Shown: positions 24,728 to 33,068 of the stretch, piece after piece
Position numbering within the stretch: position 1 is the stretch's first letter
How the letters are laid out: every line of letters begins with the position of its first letter
Source: Mucilaginibacter kameinonensis
GTDB lineage: Bacteria > Bacteroidota > Bacteroidia > Sphingobacteriales > Sphingobacteriaceae
Reading direction: 5' to 3'
Length of the DNA: 64,000 nt
Assembly (NCBI RefSeq): GCF_003675385.1
Contig: NZ_RCWZ01000003.1
Span: 992,001 to 1,056,000, forward strand
Notes under the pieces: generated by a model
Databases searched by the model: none
What the model saw: the letters and a program-made list of their open reading frames with translations, nothing else
What the model was told of the DNA's origin: nothing
Position numbers and translations under genes: made by a program

Positions 24728-26439
24728 TGAACTGGCTGCATTACCTCCTGGAGGCAAATTTGTACCTCTGCATATTTTATGCGGTATATTGCCTGTTTCT
24801 GAACAGGGAAACACATTACACGCTAAACCGTGTATACCTGTTATTGAGTTGCATAATTTCGTTTGTATTACCGGTAGTACAAATTGGTTGGTTAAAAGCA
24901 CTCGAATCGCCAACTACTACTTTTATTATACCAAGCAACGGTAAGCAAGCTATTGATCATAAACTGGCCGCACAACCTGCCTCAAGCCTTCAGGAACTGC
25001 TGCTTTACGCTTATATATTGGGTGCAATAGTGCTTACGACGGTACTTTTAGTAAGATTATACCAGCTGGCCAAACTTACAAAAGCCACCAAAACTTTGGT
25101 TCATGATAAGTATAAACTTATAAGCATTGAAGGTTCAAATACAGCTTTCTCCTTCTTCAATTATCTTTTTATCGGCACAAAAACACAAGCGAACAATATC
25201 ATAATCAGGCACGAATTGGTGCATATCCGTCAAAAACACTCGGCAGATATTGTTTTCCTGGAGCTGATCAAGATCCTAAACTGGTTTAATCCGCTGATTT
25301 ATTTACTGCAGATAAGCCTGAAAACTATACATGAATATATAGCTGATGAGCAAACAGCTGCACAGGAAAGCGACGCCCTAAGCTATTCATCATTTTTGGT
25401 AAATAACGCTTATGGGTTAAACGGTTCATCTCTCGCGCATTCATTTTTCAATTATAACTTATTAAAAAAGAGGATAATCATGTTAAACCAAAAACGTTCG
25501 GGGAAATTAGCCAGGCTAAAATACCTCGTGGCCGTACCCATAAGCGCCGGCCTGCTTTGCGCGTCGACCTTAGTATTCAGTAAAAGCTACGGATTTATTG
25601 ATCTGATGCCTAAACAGCAGATCGTTACCCCATCGGCAAATGCACAAACAAGTTCTGCTGATACAATAAAAGCAGATCCAATTCGCATAAAAAAAGAAGA
25701 TCGTACCTCCAAAGGTTATCAATACGAGGAAACCGGTTATCTGGTTAACAATAAAACCGATTACAGGGTGATCATTACCGAAAAGAACGGAGAACAGAAA
25801 GAATACTTTAAAAGCAAATCAACACCAGAGGAATTGGCTACGCTGAAAAGTAAATATGGCTATACCTTCCCTAAAATGATGATCTACCCAAAACTTCCGC
25901 CACCGCCACCCGCACCACCTGCTCCGGGCAAAAAAACTAAAGGCATTGATGCTAAGGTCCCTCCGCCGCCGCCACCGCCAAATCCCGAAAAAGTAAAAAA
26001 GGCGCCCAAGGTGGTAAAAGTTCAGGAAGCTATTCCTGTAGGCGAGCCTATAGCCCCTGCACACCCCTCAGCTTCAGCAAAATTGCCGCCACCACCGCCA
26101 CCTGCAGATCCGATGGACCCGCTTTACAAATACATAGCTAAGCATGTAAGGTACCCGGCTGCAGCACGCAACAACCGTATTACAGGCCAGGTAACGGTGG
26201 GTTTTAAGCTAAGTAACGGAAAAATAAACGGGGTTAAAGTACTTAAATCTGCTGACCCTCAAATAGACAAAGAGGTAGCAAGAGTAGTGAGTGATTTTGA
26301 TGGCAAACTCGCAAGCTTAAACCAGGGTGATTATACAGTTACCGTAGCTCTTGAGCTGGCAACTTCAAATGATAAATTTATATCTAACAATATCGACAAA
26401 GAAAAAAGTCAGGTTGTTGTGGTTGGGTATGTAGACTAA
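24727..26439 (+). CDS. M56 (BlaR1-type) membrane metallopeptidase with a C-terminal TonB domain
   Basis: The 570-residue protein has membrane segments near 7-25, 35-55, 90-112 and 266-284. The zinc peptidase site is HELVH at 162-166 with the later HEYIADE at 202-208. After the last membrane segment comes a periplasmic Lys/Pro-rich stretch with three proline clusters (around 389-454) and a TonB C-terminal domain (about 470-555, VRYPAAARNNRITGQVTVGF). The penicillin-binding sensor of true BlaR1 is missing. It probably senses or energises an outer-membrane process and controls the BlaI protein encoded just before it. Confidence 0.92.
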   Translation: MNWLHYLLEANLYLCIFYAVYCLFLNRETHYTLNRVYLLLSCIISFVLPVVQIGWLKALESPTTTFIIPSNGKQAIDHKLAAQPASSLQELLLYAYILGAIVLTTVLLVRLYQLAKLTKATKTLVHDKYKLISIEGSNTAFSFFNYLFIGTKTQANNIIIRHELVHIRQKHSADIVFLELIKILNWFNPLIYLLQISLKTIHEYIADEQTAAQESDALSYSSFLVNNAYGLNGSSLAHSFFNYNLLKKRIIMLNQKRSGKLARLKYLVAVPISAGLLCASTLVFSKSYGFIDLMPKQQIVTPSANAQTSSADTIKADPIRIKKEDRTSKGYQYEETGYLVNNKTDYRVIITEKNGEQKEYFKSKSTPEELATLKSKYGYTFPKMMIYPKLPPPPPAPPAPGKKTKGIDAKVPPPPPPPNPEKVKKAPKVVKVQEAIPVGEPIAPAHPSASAKLPPPPPPADPMDPLYKYIAKHVRYPAAARNNRITGQVTVGFKLSNGKINGVKVLKSADPQIDKEVARVVSDFDGKLASLNQGDYTVTVALELATSNDKFISNNIDKEKSQVVVVGYVD

Positions 26440-26464
26440 ATTATTCTATTTTCCAACTAAATTC

Positions 26465-26496
26465 ATTGCCGATCGGCCTAAAACCGTCCCGGCAAT
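26465..26496 (+). terminator. Hairpin after the M56-TonB gene
   Basis: ATTGCCG at 26465-26471 and CGGCAAT at 26490-26496, followed by TTTC, form a stem with further pairing inside (CGG with CCG). It is probably the terminator of the operon. Confidence 0.5.
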
Positions 26497-26713
26497 TTTC
26501 TGCGTAAAGCCCATTCCTCCTTTTTAAAGTATCCTTTTTTTAAACTTTTAAATATTTCATTAACTATTTAAAAGTTTGTAACTTAGTTATATATCTTACA
26601 GATTTTAACCAAACAAGGCAAACCTATCCAAATACGCTTTGTTTAGTTTATAGCAATTATACTTCCTGAGCCTTACCGGTAACCTGATTTGTTCAATTTT
26701 TAAACTTGATAAT

Positions 26714-26956
26714 ATGAAAAGGTTTGGTATCATTTTAGCAATTGTGGGCATTGTGATGCTCATTGCAGGCAACTTCTTTTATCACCATACTATCAACGCT
26801 GTAGATAGTTCTGGCAGTTCAATTATTACCTTAGGAGTAAATGGCGGATGGACTTTTAAACTACCTGTTTTTGCCGGCGGCGCTTTGTTTTTCCTGGGAT
26901 TTGTTTTCTGGGCTGCCTCACGCACCGACAACCAACACCACGATCATTTGATATAA
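26714..26956 (+). CDS. Small two-segment membrane protein
   Basis: The 80-residue protein has two hydrophobic segments (about 4-24 and 52-69) joined by a polar loop, and a His-rich end (NQHHDHLI). I do not recognise a named family. The length and the plain start ATG after a 274-base gap make it a real gene, but nothing shows its role. Confidence 0.7.
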   Translation: MKRFGIILAIVGIVMLIAGNFFYHHTINAVDSSGSSIITLGVNGGWTFKLPVFAGGALFFLGFVFWAASRTDNQHHDHLI

Positions 26957-27036
26957 AAAAGGAGTGGATTAGTTACATTTAATTCTGCTAAAATCCATCA
27001 ACTTTTGAAAATAAAATTAGACCGGGTGCAGAGAGA

Positions 27037-27108
27037 CTGTCCTCCTGAGCTTGTCGAAGGACGCGCGCAGAGGCCACCCCACTATGCTTCGACAAGCTCA
27101 GCATGACA
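27037..27108. repeat. Inverted repeat with CTTCGACAAGCTCAG arms
   Basis: CTGAGCTTGTCGAAG at 27045-27059 and CTTCGACAAGCTCAG at 27087-27101 are exact inverses, and the pairing continues outward with one or two breaks (CTGTCCTC and CATGACA). It is a palindrome of the dispersed intergenic kind. Confidence 0.8.
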
Positions 27109-27232
27109 CCCCATTTTAATTGAATCACGAACAAAAACGGAGGAGTTCTTTCGCCTGTATAGCGGTTGTGGCTATCAATGAAGATCCTTTGCTATCGCTC
27201 AGAATGACAGCAATCTTCAAGCCCTATAATTA

Positions 27233-27273
27233 ACAAAGGCTAAGGATTTTCTGTGAAAATCCTTAGCCTTTGT
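27233..27273. terminator. Strong hairpin terminator beyond rsmG
   Basis: An 18-bp perfect stem (ACAAAGGCTAAGGATTTT at 27233-27250, inverse at 27256-27273) closes a 5-base loop. It lies 38 bases beyond the rsmG stop and may serve both strands. Confidence 0.85.
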
Positions 27274-27310
27274 ATACTTTACAGCCACTCGGCATAACAA
27301 AAAAAGGGTA

Positions 27311-27937
27311 TTACCACTTCACGTATATCACCTGTTTGGTTTCAAAAAACTCTTCTTTGAAGTAATCTTTAAGGTGATATTGAACAACTTTTAAACCCGA
27401 TTCTTTGATCTCCTGATCGAGGTCGCCTCCTTTTAAATAAAGGATTCCGTTGGGCAATTTATTGTTAGATTCTTTGTTAAACTTACCTTTTACCCAGGGA
27501 TAAAAATCTTTTAATTGGGTAACGGCGCGCGATACTACGAAGTCAAATTTGTCGCCAATTTGCTCTGCTCTGGCATGTGATGCCTTTACATTTTTTAAGC
27601 CTAAAGCTGCCGCAACTTCAGTAACAACCTTGATTTTTTTCCCGATAGAATCAACCAAATGAAAGCACGTTTCGGGAAATAAAATAGCCAAAGGAATACC
27701 CGGAAAGCCTCCGCCGGTGCCAACGTCAAGCACATTTTCGCCGGGTAAAAAGGTCATAACTTTGGCAATTCCAAGCGAGTGAAGCACGTGGCGCTCGTAT
27801 AAAAGATCAATATCCTTACGCGAAATTACGTTGATCTGGCTGTTCCAATGTTCATATAACGCCGACAGTTTTTCAAATTGCGCGCGTTGTTCTGTACTTA
27901 AATCAGGAAAATATTGTAGAATTATTTCAGATGTCAT
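27311..27937 (-). CDS. rsmG: 16S rRNA (guanine-527-N7)-methyltransferase RsmG
   Basis: RsmG methylates G527 in 16S rRNA using S-adenosylmethionine. I chose the ATG at 27937 (208 residues, MTSEIILQYFPDLS). The SAM-binding motif VLDVGTGGGFPGIPLAI and the earlier SRKDIDLLYERHVLHSLG are both conserved. The gene begins 11 bases inside the end of the sigma factor gene, so translation is probably coupled. It is the last gene of a three-gene overlapping operon. Confidence 0.95.
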   Translation of the reverse strand: MTSEIILQYFPDLSTEQRAQFEKLSALYEHWNSQINVISRKDIDLLYERHVLHSLGIAKVMTFLPGENVLDVGTGGGFPGIPLAILFPETCFHLVDSIGKKIKVVTEVAAALGLKNVKASHARAEQIGDKFDFVVSRAVTQLKDFYPWVKGKFNKESNNKLPNGILYLKGGDLDQEIKESGLKVVQYHLKDYFKEEFFETKQVIYVKW

Positions 27938-28532
27938 CCCTGTTAAAACGGTTAATAATATTACCAAGCAGGTATCTCGCCCTAAACAATTGGGCCTTTA
28001 CAGTCCCTAACGGAAGGTCGAGCTGCTGGGCTATTTCCTCGTACGAAAGCTCATCAAAGTAGCGTAAAGTAATGAGGTTTCTGTAACGTGTAGGCAAACT
28101 TTCTATCAACAATTTCAGCTCCTGGGTTTGTTGCTTTTTGATAGAAGTTTCTTCCGGATTGAGAATATCTGCCTTAATTTGTAATGGCTTTTCGTCTCCG
28201 TCATCATCCATCATGCCATGGATAGACATGGTGGTCAGCTTTTTTTTGCGGATAAAATCAATGCAATTGTTAGTTGCCACCCTAAAAAGCCAGGTGCTAA
28301 AAGCATAATCAGGCTGATACTTCTCAAGTTTTTCAAATGCTTTGGCAAAGGTTTCAACCGTTAAATCCATCGCATCTTCTTTGTTGTTTACCATCTTCAG
28401 CACCATAAAGTAAATCGAATCTTTATAACGGTGCATCAGATCGGCATAGGCTTTCTGATCTCCTTGCCTGGCTTTCACTACCAGGTGAAAATCATTCTTC
28501 GCATTCTCGGTAAAGTTGGCGTTTATTTCCAT
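27927..28532 (-). CDS. ECF-type RNA polymerase sigma factor
   Basis: The 201-residue protein has sigma region 2 (DLMHRYKDSIYFMVLKMV then ATNNCIDFIRKKK) and region 4 (LPTRYRNLITLRYFDELSYE, with GTVKAQLFRAR as the DNA-reading helix). It lacks a neighbouring anti-sigma gene, which most ECF factors have. It overlaps the upstream GT2 gene by 10 bases and rsmG by 11. The genes it controls are unknown. Confidence 0.93.
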   Translation of the reverse strand: MEINANFTENAKNDFHLVVKARQGDQKAYADLMHRYKDSIYFMVLKMVNNKEDAMDLTVETFAKAFEKLEKYQPDYAFSTWLFRVATNNCIDFIRKKKLTTMSIHGMMDDDGDEKPLQIKADILNPEETSIKKQQTQELKLLIESLPTRYRNLITLRYFDELSYEEIAQQLDLPLGTVKAQLFRARYLLGNIINRFNRDDI

Positions 28533-29665
28533 TGAGTAGTTTTTAAAAAGGTACCGATCAATCCAAAAACATTTAAATACATATAATATAATATGTCAAA
28601 AAAGGGAAGATACCACAAGAGGTCTTTAGCATCCAGTTTTTTAAATATACGATTATAAATGGCCGCTTGTAATATCAATCGAAAAACGCACAAACCTAAT
28701 GCCAGTAACGGCTCATACCCGAAAATAAGGAATAATATTAATAAAATATAAAATATAAAACCACTTATTGCGTCAAAACTAAGCATGCGCCTGTGCTGGT
28801 TTTTATACAGTTTACCTACCCCCATGTGGCGTTTTTTTTGCTTAAACCACGATTTAAAAGTGGTTTTAGCCTCGGTAAACATGAAGGATTCGGGGTTTAA
28901 CTCTATAACTGTATTATCGGCAGCGGCATGCTGATTAACAAAAAGGTCATCATCACCGGATATTACATGCATGTGCGATGCAAAGCCTTTTGCACTAAAA
29001 AACAGAGATTTTGTATACGCCAGGTTACGCCCTATACCCATATAAGGGTCGCCGGTTAAAGCGCTTGACAGATAATTTGTGGCTGTTTTTACCGTTTCAA
29101 AACGGGTAAAAGTGTTGATAAAACCACCAGCCTTAATATAAGGTGAATAACCTAACACAATTTGTACACCACTGGTAAAATTGGCTGCCATCCTGCTGAT
29201 CCAATTTTCGGAAGCAGGCTTACAATCGGCATCGGTAAATATAAGGTATTCGTTTTTTGAGGCTTTGATTCCCAGTGTAAGGGCAAATTTTTTCCCGGTT
29301 TTAAAGCGGTCATGCTCTGTAATGGTAACCACTTTAAGGCGTGGATACTCCTTTTGCAGGGCTTCAAGCACTTCGTCGGATGCATCATACGAGCAGTCGT
29401 TAATCACAATAACCTCAAAATCGGGGTAGTTTTGCTCAAGAATAGCCGGCAAGTTCTCCTGTAAATTACGGGCCTCGTTGCGAGCGCTAATAATAACCGA
29501 AACAGGGATCATAACCTGTGGCGGTGGTCCTTCAGCGGGTTTAAAGCCTGCAAGGCGGGTATGCCTGCTTACCAGATAATACAGCTGAACTATAAAACAA
29601 AGCTGAAAAAGAATAAAAAGCGCGTCGTGTAAGTACGTTTCCAAACAAAAAAAATAATGAGGCAA
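28523..29665 (-). CDS. Glycosyltransferase family 2, membrane-bound
   Basis: The 380-residue protein has an N-terminal membrane segment (about 12-32), a GT-A domain with VSVIISARNEARNL, the nucleotide-sugar site IFTDADCKP and the acceptor region GDDDLF, and two or three membrane segments near the C-terminus (IFYILLILFLIFGYEPLLAL). It is probably a membrane transferase for a lipid or polysaccharide. It is the first gene of the operon with the sigma factor and rsmG. Confidence 0.9.
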   Translation of the reverse strand: MPHYFFCLETYLHDALFILFQLCFIVQLYYLVSRHTRLAGFKPAEGPPPQVMIPVSVIISARNEARNLQENLPAILEQNYPDFEVIVINDCSYDASDEVLEALQKEYPRLKVVTITEHDRFKTGKKFALTLGIKASKNEYLIFTDADCKPASENWISRMAANFTSGVQIVLGYSPYIKAGGFINTFTRFETVKTATNYLSSALTGDPYMGIGRNLAYTKSLFFSAKGFASHMHVISGDDDLFVNQHAAADNTVIELNPESFMFTEAKTTFKSWFKQKKRHMGVGKLYKNQHRRMLSFDAISGFIFYILLILFLIFGYEPLLALGLCVFRLILQAAIYNRIFKKLDAKDLLWYLPFFDILYYMYLNVFGLIGTFLKTTQWK

Positions 29666-29848
29666 ATTTGTTAAAAATCAATGAAATTAACTGCCAATAT
29701 CAGCGTTAATTTGAAGTTTAATATGCTCTTATTTTATCCCCTTAAAATAAAAGCCATTAATTAACATGGTTTTAATATTCAGCACCTTTATAAATAGCTT
29801 TTATCGTAATGACGCCATTGAAAGAACGGTCGGGAGGCTTTTTTTTGC

Positions 29849-29856
29849 TAATTTTG
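29849..29856 (+). promoter_or_regulatory. Promoter -7 element before tgt
   Basis: TAATTTTG fits TAnnTTTG and is followed by CA, 11 bases before the tgt ATG. The -33 element is not clear. Confidence 0.4.
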
Positions 29857-29866
29857 CAACCCTAAA

Positions 29867-30997
29867 ATGAAATTTAACTTAACAGCACAAGATCCGCTTT
29901 CAAAGGCCCGCGCCGGCGAGATCACTACCGACCACGGTACTATACAAACCCCTATATTTATGCCTGTAGGTACTGCAGGTACTGTAAAAGCAGTGCATCA
30001 GCACGAGCTTAAACAGGATATTTCAGCGCAAATTATACTTGGTAACACCTACCATTTATACCTGCGTCCCGGGTTAAATACCCTTGAAAGTGCCGGAGGG
30101 CTGCATAAATTTAATGGCTGGGACGGCCCTATCTTAACAGATAGCGGCGGCTACCAGGTATATTCATTAACCGAAGTACGTAAAATTAAAGAGGAAGGTG
30201 TTACTTTTCGCTCGCATATAGACGGATCAAAACATCTCTTTACGCCCGAAAATGTTATGGATATTCAGCGCATAATTGGCGCAGATATTATCATGGCATT
30301 TGACGAATGTACCCCCTACCCATGTGATTACAACTACGCCAAACGATCAATAGAAATGACCCACCGCTGGTTGAAACGTTGCTGCGACAGGTTCGATAGC
30401 ACACAGCCAAAGTACGGTTACAGCCAAACACTTTTCCCTATTGTTCAAGGCTCGGTATATAAAGATCTGCGTGTTCGCTCTGCCGAAGTTATTGCTTCAT
30501 ACGAGCGTGAGGGTAACGCCATAGGTGGCCTTTCTGTGGGTGAACCCGCCGAAGAAATGTATGCCATGACCGAAATTGTATGCAATATATTACCGCAGCA
30601 AAAACCGCGTTATTTAATGGGTGTAGGTACACCTGTAAATATCCTCGAAAATATAGCTCTTGGTATTGATATGTTTGACTGCGTTATGCCTACCCGTAAC
30701 GCGAGAAACGGTATGCTTTTTACAAAAAATGGCATCATCAATATCAAAAATGAGAAGTGGAAAAACGACTTCTCGGCTATTGAAGATGACAGCGACCTAT
30801 TTGCAGACAGAGACTATAGCAAGGCCTACCTGCGCCATTTGATCCACTCTGGCGAGATGCTTGGCGCACAGATTGCAACCTTACACAACCTGCATTTTTA
30901 TTTATGGTTGGTTAAAGAGGCAAGGAAAAAAATCATTGCAGGTGAGTTTTACGACTGGAAAAACATAATGGTAAAACGCCTGGGCCAACGCTTATAA
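29867..30997 (+). CDS. tgt: Queuine/preQ1 tRNA-guanine transglycosylase
   Basis: TGT swaps guanine 34 of certain tRNAs for a queuosine precursor. The 376-residue protein has LTDSGGYQVYSLTEVRKI for substrate binding (Tyr where Phe is usual), QGSVYKDLR, GGLSVGEP and the nucleophile segment FDCVMPTRNARNG. The C-terminal zinc site of bacterial TGT, usually CxCxxC with a later His, is not present: the region reads DDSDLFADRDYSKAYLRHL. The remaining catalytic residues look intact. It is followed after 65 bases by the LptF/G-type gene. Confidence 0.94.
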   Translation: MKFNLTAQDPLSKARAGEITTDHGTIQTPIFMPVGTAGTVKAVHQHELKQDISAQIILGNTYHLYLRPGLNTLESAGGLHKFNGWDGPILTDSGGYQVYSLTEVRKIKEEGVTFRSHIDGSKHLFTPENVMDIQRIIGADIIMAFDECTPYPCDYNYAKRSIEMTHRWLKRCCDRFDSTQPKYGYSQTLFPIVQGSVYKDLRVRSAEVIASYEREGNAIGGLSVGEPAEEMYAMTEIVCNILPQQKPRYLMGVGTPVNILENIALGIDMFDCVMPTRNARNGMLFTKNGIINIKNEKWKNDFSAIEDDSDLFADRDYSKAYLRHLIHSGEMLGAQIATLHNLHFYLWLVKEARKKIIAGEFYDWKNIMVKRLGQRL

Positions 30998-31062
30998 GCA
31001 ATTAAAAATTTTAGAGATTTTAGCCCAAAAATGAACATTAAAAAATCAAAAATAACCGATAG

Positions 31063-32166
31063 ATGAAAGCTTTTTTTCATAGACATTTAAAGATCATCGA
31101 TAGGTTTATTATCGGAAAATACCTGGGTACTTTCATCTTCACCATGGGCATTTTCATGGTGATATCTGTGGTATTTGACGTATCAGAAAAGCTGGATAAT
31201 TTCCTGAACAAACACGCCAGCTTTCACGATATTGTATTCAGATATTACGCCGGATTCGTTCCGTTTTATTTGAATATGCTGTCGCCGCTGATCAACTTTT
31301 TGGCTGTAATTTTCTTTACAGCCAAGATGGCAAACCAAACGGAAATTGTCCCGATCCTGAGCGGAAGAGCAAGTTTCAATCGCTTTTTACGACCGTATGC
31401 AATTGCTTCTACCATCATATTTGTGGTATCGTTTTTTGCGAATGTTTACCTAATTCCGTATACAAACCGGCTTAAAATCGACTTCGAAAACGCCAACGGC
31501 ATGATGGATAATGACCCCACCAAGCTGGAAGTACACATGCAAATTGACAAGCATACCTTTGTTTATCTTGCCAATTACGATGAAACAACACACCTTGGAT
31601 ACAATTTCATTATGGAGAAATTTAACGGCGATACCCTGCGGGAAAAATTAATTGCCGATAGAATTCAGTATGATTCTTTAAAAAGAAAGTGGTCGCTTAT
31701 GCAATACAGCGTTAAATATGTGAACGGAATGAAGGAGCAATTCATCAAAAGTGATGCGCCAAAAGATACCGTTTTAGATATGCACCCGAGCGATTTTATT
31801 GTATATGATAACGTATATCAGGCGATGTCATTAAGCGATTTAAACAAGAATATCGACAAAGAAAAGCTGCGCAGACCTGAATATTTAAAGGCCATTTACT
31901 TTGAAAAATACCACCGGTTTGTTTACCCCTTATCGGCGTTTGTGCTCACGCTTATTGGCGTTTCCATATCATCAAGAAAGGTACGTGGAGGCGTCGGTTT
32001 ACCACTGGGTATAGGTATATTATTATGCTTCGCCTATATTATATTAGAGAAGTTTGCCCTGGTATTTTCGATAAAAGGGGGCATGTCTCCGTTGATCGCC
32101 GTTTTCATTCCTAATATCATTTTCGGCATTTTAGGCTATTATCTACTTTTAAAAGCGCCTAAATAG
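31063..32166 (+). CDS. LptF/LptG family permease
   Basis: The 367-residue protein is a YjgP/YjgQ permease of the lipopolysaccharide export machine, in which LptF and LptG work with the LptB ATPase to lift lipid A across the periplasm. It has membrane segments near 20-42, 60-85 and 100-125, a periplasmic beta-jellyroll in the middle (about 130-250) and three further segments near the C-terminus. Whether it is LptF or LptG cannot be told from sequence alone. Its stop overlaps the EamA gene start. Confidence 0.9.
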   Translation: MKAFFHRHLKIIDRFIIGKYLGTFIFTMGIFMVISVVFDVSEKLDNFLNKHASFHDIVFRYYAGFVPFYLNMLSPLINFLAVIFFTAKMANQTEIVPILSGRASFNRFLRPYAIASTIIFVVSFFANVYLIPYTNRLKIDFENANGMMDNDPTKLEVHMQIDKHTFVYLANYDETTHLGYNFIMEKFNGDTLREKLIADRIQYDSLKRKWSLMQYSVKYVNGMKEQFIKSDAPKDTVLDMHPSDFIVYDNVYQAMSLSDLNKNIDKEKLRRPEYLKAIYFEKYHRFVYPLSAFVLTLIGVSISSRKVRGGVGLPLGIGILLCFAYIILEKFALVFSIKGGMSPLIAVFIPNIIFGILGYYLLLKAPK

Positions 32167-33068
32167 TGGCACAAAATACCCCTTCTACCTTAAATAAGAA
32201 CCTAATTATCCTCCATTTTACGGTTTTTGTTTGGGGATTTACCGGAATTTTAGGCGCTCTGATTAGCATTTCGGCCGTACAATTGGTGTGGTTTAGGGTA
32301 CTTATAGCCTTTGTTTCGTTGTTTTTGTATTTCAAATTCAACAAAACCGATTTTAAGGTCGATAAAAAATCACTGATAAAACTGGTTCTTACCGGGGCAA
32401 TTGTGGGTGGTCATTGGATCCTTTTTTTCGCCGCGATCAAGCTTTCAACCGTCGCGGTAACACTGGTTTGTCTTTCATCCATCACACTTTTCACTGCAAT
32501 TTTTGAACCGCTGATCAATAAAAAAAGCATTTCAAAATTGGAGATCTTGGCCGGACTTTTAATAATCACCGGCATTGTTTTGATTTTCAAATTCGAAAGC
32601 AGATACACTAAGGGTATCATAACCGGGCTCTCGAGTGCCGTTTGCGCAAGCCTTTTCTCTATCATAAATTCGCGCCAGGTACAAAAAATACAAGCTCCTG
32701 TCATTGCATTTTACGAGCTTTCCGGCGCCTTCGTATGGATCTCCATGTACCTATTTATAACCTCGGGCTATACCCGGGCCATGCTGTTGAAGCCTGCAGA
32801 TATCGGTTACCTGGTACTGCTCGGAACGGTATGCACATCGCTTGCTTACGTCGCCGGCGTATCCGTAATGCGCGAACTGTCGGCCTTTCGCGTGGCACTA
32901 ATCACCAACCTTGAACCGGTGTACGGCATCATCATGTCATTCATTTTTTTTGGCGACATCAATAAAATGACACTGGGATTTTGGGGTGGAGCAGTCCTTA
33001 TCTTGTCTACAATTTTTTTGTATCCCGTAGCACAAAAGCAAATTACCAGGCGTAAAAACCGCGTCTGA
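32166..33068 (+). CDS. EamA (DMT) family transporter
   Basis: The 300-residue protein has ten hydrophobic segments in two five-segment halves, with FVWGFTGILGALIS at the start and LEPVYGIIMSFIFFGD in the second EamA repeat. Family members export metabolites such as amino acids; the substrate is unknown. It starts with GTG, overlapping the last two bases of the preceding stop (TAGTG), so translation is coupled. No later ATG fits. Confidence 0.9.
   Translation: MAQNTPSTLNKNLIILHFTVFVWGFTGILGALISISAVQLVWFRVLIAFVSLFLYFKFNKTDFKVDKKSLIKLVLTGAIVGGHWILFFAAIKLSTVAVTLVCLSSITLFTAIFEPLINKKSISKLEILAGLLIITGIVLIFKFESRYTKGIITGLSSAVCASLFSIINSRQVQKIQAPVIAFYELSGAFVWISMYLFITSGYTRAMLLKPADIGYLVLLGTVCTSLAYVAGVSVMRELSAFRVALITNLEPVYGIIMSFIFFGDINKMTLGFWGGAVLILSTIFLYPVAQKQITRRKNRV

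Larger units (their letters stand above)
26957..27310. other. Gene-free stretch with dispersed repeat remnants
   Basis: This 354-base gap has no gene. It holds an inverted repeat built on CTTCGACAAGCTCAG (27037-27108), a remnant with AGATCCTTTGCTATCGCTCA near 27183, and the terminator at 27233-27273. A similar remnant (AGATCCTCCACTATCTCCCA) lies near 5525. Confidence 0.6.
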
